DNA of 37,699 nt, taken from assembly GCA_017444985.1 (NCBI GenBank), contig JAFSVK010000150.1, positions 1-37,699 on the forward strand, in the 5' to 3' direction. The DNA is from Bacillota bacterium (lineage in GTDB: Bacteria > Bacillota > Clostridia > Lachnospirales > CAG-274). Both the position numbers and the translations under genes were made by a program. Within the stretch, counting starts at the first letter, position 1, and every line of letters starts with the position of its first letter. Positions 17,157 through 26,700 of the stretch are shown here, one piece after another. Below the pieces are notes generated by a model. That model did not search any database. It worked only from the letters and a program-made list of their open reading frames with translations, and was not told the DNA's origin.

Positions 17157-18878
17157 ATGAAAAAGTTAATTATAAGCGAGAAACCCTCTGTTGCACAGTC
17201 CTTGGCTAAGGTCTTGGGAGTGCGAGGCCGAAAGGACGGATACATTGAGGGGAAGAATTATATTGTGACTTGGTGCATTGGACATTTGGTGGGGACAGCT
17301 AATCCGGAGGCTTATGGGGAAGAATACAAGGATTGGTCGAAGCTTCCCATTATACCTACCGAGTGGAAATATCAAGTGCTTTCGGGGACTAAAAAGCAGT
17401 TTGATATTATTAAGAGGCTGATGAAGTCTAAGGATGTAGGAAGCGTGGTTTGTGCCACCGACGCAGGGCGTGAAGGTGAACTGATATTCAGACTTGTGTA
17501 TAACGAGGCAAAATGCACCAAACCAATAGAAAGGCTTTGGATCTCTTCTTTGGAAGATAATGCCATTAAGCAAGGCTTTGAAAATTTAAAGCCCGGAACA
17601 GAGTTTGACAATCTTTATAAATCGGCACTTTGCAGAGAGCGTGCAGACTGGCTTATAGGTATAAATGCTTCAAGGTATTATACCGTCAAAAATAAGAAAA
17701 CCACAAGTATAGGGAGAGTTCAAACTCCTACTTTATCTATGATAGCACAGAGGGATAAAGACATTAATGATTTTGTAAAGGGATATTACTATACGGTGGA
17801 GGTCTCTTGTAAGGGTATGATTGCTCAAAGTGATAAGTATGAAAACAAAGAAAACGCTGTACAAATTGCCAATTCCTTAAAAAATGTTACGGTAACGGAC
17901 ATTGAAAAGGAAAACAAAAGCGTAAATCCCCCTAAACTTTATGACTTGACCTCATTGCAAAGAGATGCCAATAAGATATTGGGCTTTACGGCACAGGAAA
18001 CTCTTGAAATGTTGCAAAAGCTTTATGAGGCAAAACTTGTTACATATCCTCGTACAGACAGCTGTTATCTTACGGAAGATATGGAGCAAACGGCAATTGA
18101 TGTGATAAATGTTATTGTTGAAAAGATGGGCTTTGCGACAGCAACAAAGCCCGATATAAATCCAGTAATGAATAATAAAAAGGTGTCGGATCACCACGCA
18201 ATAATACCCACAATAAATATAAAGGGCTTTGAAGAAATGGGCTTAAATGAAAAGTCAAGAAATCTGCTTATACTCATATCCGCAAGACTACTTACGGCAA
18301 CTGCCCCTAAACATACTTACGAAAGTACCGTGATAACCTTAAAGTCAGATGATACGGAATTTAAGGCTAAAGGAAAAACAATTGTATCACAAGGATTTAA
18401 GGTAATTGAAAATGAGTTTTATAGAAAAATCAATTACAAATCTACGGAAGATGAACAGAATATTGCTTTACCCACCGTTAGCAAGGATGAAAAGTTACTT
18501 GCCATAGGAACGGTAAAAGAACACGAAACCAAACCACCTAAACAGTATACGGAAGATACACTACTTTCGGCTATGGAGAAAGCAGGAAATAAAGAGTATA
18601 CGGAGGAAGTGGAAAGAAAGGGTCTTGGTACCCCCGCTACAAGAGCATCAATAATAGAAACTCTGATAAAGCGTGGATATGTTGAGAGAAAAGGCAAATG
18701 CCTTATTGTAACCGATAAAGGCAAGGAACTTATAAATACAGTACCCGAAAAGTTGCAGTCAGCTTCTATGACAGCCGAGTGGGAAAACAAGTTATCACTC
18801 ATAGCACAAGGTAAATCCGATAGCGATAGCTTTATGCAGGGGATACAAGAATTTGTGAAAGAAATAGTAAATCAATAA
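17157..18878 (+). CDS. topB: DNA topoisomerase III (type IA)
   Basis: 573 residues. A toprim domain at the start (LIISEKPSVAQSLAKVLGV, then TDAGREGELIF near 101-111) is followed by the type IA core with RVQTPTLSMIAQRDKD and the catalytic tyrosine in TYPRTDS (Tyr297), then GLGTPATRASIIETLIKRGY. It ends soon after the core, without a C-terminal zinc-finger region; the usual bacterial enzyme is about 650-700 residues. ICE-borne versions probably resolve replication or transfer intermediates of the single strand. AAGGAGG precedes the ATG by 5 nt. Confidence 0.93.
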   Translation: MKKLIISEKPSVAQSLAKVLGVRGRKDGYIEGKNYIVTWCIGHLVGTANPEAYGEEYKDWSKLPIIPTEWKYQVLSGTKKQFDIIKRLMKSKDVGSVVCATDAGREGELIFRLVYNEAKCTKPIERLWISSLEDNAIKQGFENLKPGTEFDNLYKSALCRERADWLIGINASRYYTVKNKKTTSIGRVQTPTLSMIAQRDKDINDFVKGYYYTVEVSCKGMIAQSDKYENKENAVQIANSLKNVTVTDIEKENKSVNPPKLYDLTSLQRDANKILGFTAQETLEMLQKLYEAKLVTYPRTDSCYLTEDMEQTAIDVINVIVEKMGFATATKPDINPVMNNKKVSDHHAIIPTINIKGFEEMGLNEKSRNLLILISARLLTATAPKHTYESTVITLKSDDTEFKAKGKTIVSQGFKVIENEFYRKINYKSTEDEQNIALPTVSKDEKLLAIGTVKEHETKPPKQYTEDTLLSAMEKAGNKEYTEEVERKGLGTPATRASIIETLIKRGYVERKGKCLIVTDKGKELINTVPEKLQSASMTAEWENKLSLIAQGKSDSDSFMQGIQEFVKEIVNQ

Positions 18879-18890
18879 GGGAGAAAGTTT

Positions 18891-19670
18891 ATGAAAGAAT
18901 TACAGATATTCGAAAACAGGGAGTTTGGCAAGGTAAGAACAACAGATATTGACGGTAAGTTATATTTTTGTGGTAAGGATGTAGCAACAGCATTAGGTTA
19001 TGCGATCCCCTCTAAGGCAATTAATACCCATTGCAAAGGGGTTTCCAAAATGGAAGCCCCTACCAAAATGGGCATACAAACAATGCTTTTCATACCGGAA
19101 GGAGATGTTTATCGTCTTGTCATACATAGTAAGTTACCTGCGGCAGAAAAATTTGAAAAATGGGTATTTGACGAGGTTATACCTTCCATTCGTAAGACCG
19201 GCATGTATGCAGCCATTGACTATTTACAGTCACCGCAATTTCTTATTGATGTTGCACATAAGTTGCAGGCGGATAAGGAGCAGATATTAGCTCTCACGTA
19301 TACCGTTGAAGAACTTGCACCAAAAGCCAACTACTGTGACATCATTCTCGGTACTACCGACCTTGTACCCATAACTCTCATTGCCAAGGATTACGGTCGG
19401 ACGGCACAATGGCTAAACAAATACCTTACAGATAAGGGAATACAACACAAGATGGATAAAACATATGTGCTTAACAAAAAATATGCCGATAAGGGCTACA
19501 CAGGTACTAAAACCTTTGCTTATTTCAACAGCACATTTTCCTACCATAGCAGTGTACATACCTATTGGACACAAAAAGGAAGGCTATTGATATATGAGAT
19601 GTTAAAAGCTGATGGAATAATTCCCGTTATGGAACAAAATCAACTTTCGGAGGTGTTCTATGATGGCTGA
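18891..19670 (+). CDS. Phage-type antirepressor (Bro-N plus KilAC)
   Basis: 259 residues. The Bro-N domain (about 1-110) shows FCGKDVATALGY, then VYRLVIHSKLPAAEKFEKWVFDEVIPSIRKTGMY in the classic arrangement. The C-terminal half (about 140-250) fits the KilAC/ANT DNA-binding domain. Family members counter repressors or act as regulators in phages and ICEs. It lies 12 nt after topB and upstream of two small genes in the same direction. It may control the operator-like palindrome at 20576-20597 directly or through its repressor, which is inference. Confidence 0.88.
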   Translation: MKELQIFENREFGKVRTTDIDGKLYFCGKDVATALGYAIPSKAINTHCKGVSKMEAPTKMGIQTMLFIPEGDVYRLVIHSKLPAAEKFEKWVFDEVIPSIRKTGMYAAIDYLQSPQFLIDVAHKLQADKEQILALTYTVEELAPKANYCDIILGTTDLVPITLIAKDYGRTAQWLNKYLTDKGIQHKMDKTYVLNKKYADKGYTGTKTFAYFNSTFSYHSSVHTYWTQKGRLLIYEMLKADGIIPVMEQNQLSEVFYDG

Positions 19671-19854
19671 TAATATAAAACTTGAAGAAAACATACATTT
19701 TGAAGAAGAAATAAGCGTTAAAGTCGGAAAAATTACGGTTGAAAGTATCTCAAATGAAAATCAATCAAAGCTTGAAAATATTCTTCAAAAAGGCAAAGAT
19801 TTATCGGAAAAGCAGGTTCAAAACGCAGTTGCGACGGAACGAGGTGAAAGATAA
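19660..19854 (+). CDS. Hypothetical small acidic protein
   Basis: 64 residues. GGAGG (19649-19653) lies 6 nt upstream of the first ATG; a second ATG follows at once. The gene overlaps the antirepressor's end and the next gene's start (TAATG), so translation is coupled. It is rich in Glu and Lys, with no membrane segment. I do not recognise it. Confidence 0.6.
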   Translation: MMADNIKLEENIHFEEEISVKVGKITVESISNENQSKLENILQKGKDLSEKQVQNAVATERGER

Positions 19855-20267
19855 TGAATGTATTGGGTATTGTATCAATATGCTTTTCTATTGTAATTAC
19901 AATTATTTCGGCAATTGTAATATTTCGGTTTACAAAAGCCCGAAAGATACTGGAAAATAAGGTTACAACTTACGAACGGGAAATTGAAGATTTACAGAGA
20001 AATAGCAAACTTGAAAAAAGAAAAATCGAAAATTCCGTAATGCGTTATATACTTGAACAAGCCGATACAAATGCGGTTCGCCTTGCAAAAAAGGATAAAA
20101 GAACATATATAAACTTTTCTGATAAAAGGTTAAGCAAGTTCTTAGATGAGTGGTTTTCCGTACTGAAAATATATCAAACCGAGGGTATGAGCAACGATAT
20201 GTACAAAGTGTTTATCACTACATATAACCTTACAATAAACGAGGAAGAGGAAAATAAAGAGCCTTAA
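19854..20267 (+). CDS. Single-pass membrane protein with coiled coil
   Basis: 137 residues. One strong N-terminal membrane helix (about 3-26, VLGIVSICFSIVITIISAIV) is followed by a charged coiled coil (about 28-65) and a soluble helical domain. It starts by TAATG overlap with the previous gene. The short N-terminus and the following basic FTKARK suggest a cytoplasmic C-terminus. The stop overlaps the convergent ribbon-helix-helix gene by 4 nt. Function is unknown. Confidence 0.65.
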   Translation: MNVLGIVSICFSIVITIISAIVIFRFTKARKILENKVTTYEREIEDLQRNSKLEKRKIENSVMRYILEQADTNAVRLAKKDKRTYINFSDKRLSKFLDEWFSVLKIYQTEGMSNDMYKVFITTYNLTINEEEENKEP

Positions 20268-20473
20268 CTCTTATTTTCCCTCTCCATAGCCTCTTTAACC
20301 GCACGAACAATAAAGGCATTTACGCTTTCGCCGTTTTTAGCGGCGTGAGCGTAAATCTCAGCCTTTAAGCCCGATTCCTTGGGAACACGGAATTCTATGC
20401 GGTCAAGTTTTTCTTTGGTGTATTTGGTTACGGCTTTTGAATGAGCCTGTGGGGAGTATGTGTGGGATGCCAT
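20264..20473 (-). CDS. Ribbon-helix-helix DNA-binding protein
   Basis: 69 residues from the ATG at 20473; AAAGGA lies 9 nt upstream, and a longer frame beginning at 20491 starts within that region. The pattern TKEKLDRIEFRVPKESGLKA, then HAAKNGESVNAFIVRAVKEA, is a short beta strand followed by two helices, as in Arc/HicB-type regulators and antitoxins. It is divergent from the giant gene's promoter about 100 nt away, so it is a good candidate for the repressor of that promoter. No toxin partner is visible next to it. Confidence 0.8.
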   Translation of the reverse strand: MASHTYSPQAHSKAVTKYTKEKLDRIEFRVPKESGLKAEIYAHAAKNGESVNAFIVRAVKEAMERENKS

Positions 20474-20572
20474 AAAAACAAATCCTTTCATAAATATATT
20501 TTAGTATATCACAATTTCGTAAATTTTGACTTATTTACAATAAATTTTAAGAAATAAAAATATAAGTTTCTA

Positions 20573-20602
20573 TTGACTATACAATCGAATGTATAGTATA
20601 AT
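20573..20602 (+). promoter_or_regulatory. Promoter of the giant gene with palindromic operator
   Basis: TTGACT (20573-20578), an 18-nt spacer and TATAAT (20597-20602). ACTATACA (20576-20583) and TGTATAGT (20590-20597) form a perfect 8-bp inverted repeat with 6 nt between, overlapping the end of the -35 and the first base of the -10. A repressor bound there would exclude RNA polymerase. Confidence 0.8.
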
Positions 20603-20620
20603 TAGCAGGAAGTAGATGTT

Positions 20621-20757
20621 CGGGATAATAAGAAAAATTTGGAGAGAGTTTACTCTCGTATGAATTTTCCGTTTATCCCGATAAGGCTACGGAATTCCGT
20701 AGCCTTTACCCATATTTTAGAAAAATATGGGTAACATCGCCTCCTGCGATAAGGAGG
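20621..20757 (+). promoter_or_regulatory. Structured leader with mutually exclusive SD hairpins
   Basis: Three hairpins in order: CGGGATAA/TTATCCCG (20621-20680, with inner GAGAG/CTCTC and AATT-rich stems), AAGGCTACGG/CCGTAGCCTT (20683-20706), and ACCCATATTTT/AAAATATGGGT (20708-20732). Then CCTCC (20740-20744) can pair with the Shine-Dalgarno GGAGG (20753-20757), while ATCGC/GCGAT (20736-20750) competes for the same bases. This resembles a translational switch in front of the giant gene. No known riboswitch class is recognised. Confidence 0.65.
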
Positions 20758-20765
20758 TAAAATGT

Positions 20766-23700
20766 ATGCGAGATAAGTATACCTATATCAGCGAACTTCT
20801 TTTAGATGAAGTACAGAAGTTAACGAAAAGCGGTCACAACTGGCTGAAGTTTCTTGAACAGACCGGTACGCTTTACAAGTACGGTTTTAAAGACAATCTT
20901 ATAATAAACAGCCAAAGAGAAAATGCCACTATGTGTGCGGATTTTGATACTTGGACGAAAAAGCTCGACTACCGTATCAAGCAAGGCACAAAGGGTATTC
21001 CCCTTTTAAGGGACAGTAATGGTAAGAAATATATAAGATATGTCTATGATGTTACCGATACGGTGAGAACACCTGAGTCAAGAAATGTGGGACTTTGGAC
21101 TGTGAAAGATGAGTACCGAAGAGCCGTGGCAGACGGGTTTAAAATTCATAACAATCTTAATGGCAATGACAGCACCCTTGAGGGACTTATTTCGGAGAGA
21201 GTGAATAACTACCTTGATGAGAATATTAACAAGGCTATCAAGGAACTTGAACTCTATAAGGAAAACTCTTTACTTGAAGATTACGACAGAGATAACCTTG
21301 AAGTCACTTTAAGGGAGATAGCCGAAGAAAGCATTGAAATAGCCGTTTGCGGTCGTTGCGGTATAAATCGTGATTTTGATGAGTATTCTCTCAGAAACAT
21401 TGGTGACTTCAATACCGTTGATACCATTACACAGCTTGGCGAATTGGTAAGCAGCTGTTCGGAAACCGTACTGCGAGAAATCGAAAGAGAAGTTAAAAAC
21501 TGTGAAAAGCACATTGCGAAGGAGGAAAATTACTATGAAAGAGAAGATGATACAAGGAATGAAGCACCTTTACAGCGAGGAACAACAGAAGTGGTTGCCG
21601 GAGATAATGGAAGAAAACAATCTGACCTACAAGTTGGACAAGGCAACAATGACCTATTTTCCGATGTTGCAGACGGACGAGGAAGAGGATTACAATCTGA
21701 CGAGTTGGGGCAGAAAGAGACTCAGCTACATCAAGGAGAACAAGCCGGGATATTATCAAAGACTGATGATACAGGGCTTGTGGGAACATCTGGTGAGCGT
21801 AGACAAGCAAGCGAACGAGATGGAGAACAACTTAATGAAAGAAATGAGCAAAGCCGAGGGAATAACCGAGGAGTTGAAAGCCAAGGATCAAATGAGTTGG
21901 GTGGCACAGAGGAACAACCTCAAACAGAGAGTTCGAGAGATAGTGACGAACGAAGTAATATATCAATAAACAGCGATAAGGCAGAGGATTTTTCAAAGGA
22001 AAACTCTGCCTTTTCTAATGTTGTGGAAACTATTGAACTTGAAAAATACGAAAAAGGCGACAGACCCGGTACAGTTAAGGCAGTGGGTATGGCAACATAT
22101 CAGGAAGTATTCGACAAGTTGCAAGAACATCTTGAAAAGAGCGATATGCTCCCCGATGAGTATTTCAAATTAAGCTATCGTGTGACAGAACCGCAATTGC
22201 CTTTACCGAAGGACGTAAGTTTTATCTGTAATACCGATTTTGGCGGAAGTGAAGGTATCTATGTAGATATTTACGCCAAATCAAAGGAATATCCGGAGGG
22301 TTTGAGAGCGTTTGCCGTAGGAAAGATCCTTAACGAAGATTACAAAAGCTTTATGAGGATGGGAGTTATTGCCACAGAGTGCAGTCTTATGTTAAACGGT
22401 GGCGGTATGAAGCTTGAAAGAAATATAGGAATTGAACAAGCAGAAGAAAAAGTCGAGCAAAAATCGGAAGCAAAAGTTCCCGAAACAAAGGAAAAGACCA
22501 CCGTTGATGAATATAAAGAAAAGACCTTAAAAAGCTTTAATCCCATATCACCGTATGCAGAAAATACCGAAACGGAACTTTCGGACATTGAGGAAGATGC
22601 AAGAAATATTATAGCCGAGGCAACAGAAGATATGCCGATTGAAGTTGTGGATGTGGCAGTCTATGGTAGCCGTAGCCGAGGACTTGAAAACGAAAAATCC
22701 GATTTGGATATTGTTTTTGAATACAAGGGAGATGTCAGGGAAGATACCGTATTCAATATCTTGAATGAAAATTCAAAAGATTACTACGGTGTGGAGTTTG
22801 ATTTCAATCCCATAAGAGCCGAAGAAACCGGAACACTTGAACAATATTTGCCCGAAGCTGATAAATATCTTGAGCGTGAAATAAAAAATCGTGCAAAGTC
22901 TGTGGAAATGAATATCATCGGGAATACGGTGTATAGATACATTCCGCAGAAACGATACAAGAAATTCCCCGGTGTAGACGGTATGGCAATATCGGAAAGG
23001 CTTTCTAACGAAGATATAAAGCACAGCGGCAAGATAAACGGTGACGGTACTGTAACAATAACATATTCCGCAAACGATAAAGAAAAGGTTTTGCCTATAT
23101 TCGATGAGTATGCAAGGCAGTCTGAGAATAAGAAAATAATCTTCCCCGATAACTCCATTGATTACGGTGAAATGGTTGAGTATGGCTACAAAGAGGACAT
23201 TATGCATCCTTTAACAAAAGAGGTAGCACTTGACCTTTGGGAGAATAAAAATTTGCCTGTTTACAAGCTGTATGAAGATAATACGGAAAGTCTTGTTGAT
23301 AATATTGAAGATATACAAAACCATAAGGGTATTTTCGGTATTGAAACCGCTGATTGGGATAGATACATAAAGAAACAAAATATCCTAAATAACACGGAAG
23401 AAAGTCATGAAAACACTGAAGAAAATCATAAAACCACCGAAAAGAGTCAAGAAACCAAAGATAAAGAGCCTGCACAAATGGAACTCATTGACGGAGTTTT
23501 ACCCAAATCAATTGCTATAGCTTCCATTTTAGAGGGTACGGGCTTTGAAAACGGAAAACATCGTGTAGCCGAACTTTACGATAAAAATTTGACCAATAAA
23601 GAACGTGCCGAGGTTATTAAAAAGGAATACGGTATAGGTGGCAGATATAACGGTAACAACATTCCAAATGCCCTTGTGGGTACGCAGTCGGACAGTAAGG

Positions 23701-26700
23701 GCTTACAAATTGAGTGGAACGATGCGAACAGGCAAAGGGTTAACAAATTACTCACTTGGTCACAGGTGGAAAAGATAATTTCGGAATTGGTAGAAAAGGA
23801 CGCATATATCACTCCCGAAGAAATGGCACGCTACAACAAACACATTGAAACGGAAGCAAAAATCAAGCTGCTTGCCGAGGGTGATGTGATAAATGTAAAT
23901 GGGGATAAATTTACCGTTTTGGCTGTTGATGATAGCCGAATTAAAGTTCAATCACCGGAATTTGAAAATGATTTAAGCTATATAGTGGGTGATAATCATT
24001 ATATCAATAAATTCGGTCTTGAAAAGTACGGTTTTGATATTGAGGGAAAGACGGTTGAAAAGCCCGAAACCGACAAAGAAGACACGGTATATCGCTTTTT
24101 TAGAACAGGTAACGAAAGTGAACTGAAAATCTTATTCCCTAAAGATGATCATCATTTTACATCTTCAATCATTGATAAAGATGTGATTGATGTGGCAAAT
24201 AAGATATATGAGCAAGACGGAAAGACAGAGACATTCTTTTCTATGCTATTAGCATATGCAAATACGGAAACCTTTGACGACAGCACCTTGTTCTATATGG
24301 ATGCAAAAAACGAGTACAACGACGGTATAGCACTTATGGATGGTTTTACCGATGAGACCAAAGAAAAACTTATAAGTTTTACCGAAAATGAAGAGTTATC
24401 TTTAAATGATAAAGTTACGGAAGAATCAACTGTTTCCGATATTGAAACCGACAATAATACACAAGAATTACAAATCGGAGATAAGTTCACAGACCTCAGA
24501 AATGGTGAAATATGCGAAGTAGTATCTCTTACGGGTGCTATTCCTTGGCAAACAGATATGTGTGCTATAAAGCGTAGCCGTGGTTATTACGAAATAACCG
24601 AGGATATAAGCTTTGATGAGTTGTTGAATTCCGAAAGATTTCAGCGTTACGAGGAAACCGTCGAAAAAGCAGAGTCGATAAACATACCGTTCCTTGAAAA
24701 CATAGACCTTAACAGTGTTGACAGCATTTGCATAGAGCGTGGAGTCAGTACTTATGAGGGTGGTATAGACAGCAACGGTCACGAAGCAAAGGATAACTAC
24801 AGCTACAAAAAAGATACCTTTACTTTATATCCCTCCGATGATAAGACAAAGATATGGACAAGTGAGCCCTCCGGCAATGTGTTTGATGATTACTATGACG
24901 AGGTATACAACATCGATTTAGATGGGGAAATAGCCCTTGCAAACAAGATATACAAATATATAGATCGTGCCTACGATTATTCTATAGTAGCATATAAAGA
25001 TGGTGAAAAGCAGTACATAAATGCAGATGTTGACGACATTGCCAACTATCTTGAAAAGGCACTTATCACCGACTACACAAGAGGCGAATTCGATGATGAA
25101 CCGGACTTTACAAATCCCGAAAGTGTCGGAGTTGCATATACGACCGTCGATGATAAAGATGGTATAGAACACACCATAGAAGCTACCGTAAATCTTGAAA
25201 AACAAGAGATAAGCAAGTATCTTGATAACACAAAGGTTTATACCGAAGCCTACGGCAGTAAATGGGATTTTCTAAAGTGTCTTGAAGGTATTAATTTCGA
25301 TGACTTAACGGAAGTAACGGATGAAATGTGGGCTAAATATAACGAAGTTCATAAAAGTACGGAAGTAACAAACTCTGCCGAAAAGCTCACAAACTTCACC
25401 TTTACGGAAGAAAATATGAATGTCGGCTCACCCAAAGAGCAATTTCAAGCCAATATTGATGCTATTAAAATGCTTAAAAAGCTTGAAAGCGAAAATGCAC
25501 AAGCAACTCAGGAACAGCAAGCGGTACTTGCCAAATATATGGGCTGGGGAGGATTATCGGACGCATTTGACCCTCATAAAGACAGTTGGAGCAAGGAATA
25601 CAACGAGTTAAAGGAGCTTTTGACATACGAGGAATACAATTCCGCAAGAGCTACTGTTTTAAATTCGCACTTCACTTCACCAACAATCATACAAGCAATG
25701 TACAAGGGGCTTGAACAGCTTGGCTTTGACGGCGGTACTATTTTAGAGCCGTCTATGGGTATCGGTAACTTTTTCGGTGCTATGCCAAAAGATATGCAAG
25801 AAAACAGTAAGCTGTACGGTGTGGAACTTGACGACCTAACGGGAAGAATTGCAAAACAGCTTTATCCCGATGCCAATATACAGATAAAGGGATTTCAGAA
25901 AACAGATTTTAACAGTAATTCTTTCGATGTGGCTATCGGTAATGTACCATTTGGTACAAATAAGATATACGACAGCGAAATACAATCCCACGACCTTATA
26001 CACGATTATTTCTTTAAAAAAGCATTGGATAAGGTACACCCCAGCGGTATTGTTGCCTTTGTAACATCAATGGGAACAATGGACAAAGCAAACGAAGGTG
26101 TGCGTAAATACCTTGCAGAACGTGCGGAACTTGTGGGTGCTGTCAGACTGCCGGATACGGCTTTCAAAAATGCAAATACAAGCGTAACAAGTGACATAAT
26201 CTTTCTTAAAAAGCGTGATGAAGTACTTGATTTTGAAAAAGAACCCGAAAAGCAACCCGATTGGGTCGGTACACAAGAAAATCAAGAGGGATATGTTGTA
26301 AATGCTTACTTTGCCACACATCCCGAAATGATTGTCGGTGAAATGGTAGAAGAAAGCGGACCTTACGGCAATAGACTTGTTTGTAAACCGATTGAGGGTG
26401 ATTTTAAAGAGCAGTTAAACGCTGCCATAAGTAACCTGCAAGGCACATTTGAACGTGACGAACAGGCAAACAGTGTTGAAGAAGAAATAGACCCCGAATT
26501 TACTCAAGTAAGCTACGAAGGACACAGAAACTTCTGTTATTGTGTGGTTGATGATAAGGTTTACTTCCGCGAAAACGAGATGATGATACCGCAAGAACTT
26601 GAAGGTAAAAGACTTGAAAGAATGAAAGGACTTATAGATGTCAGTACCGTTCTGCAAGAGGTAATCCGCTTACAGCGAGAGGGATATTCGGACGAAGATA

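Noticed and set aside
20264-20473. Ribbon-helix-helix gene considered as half of a toxin-antitoxin pair
   Set aside because: Neighbouring small genes show no toxin motif; one is a membrane coiled-coil protein and they are convergent with it, so a repressor role fits better.
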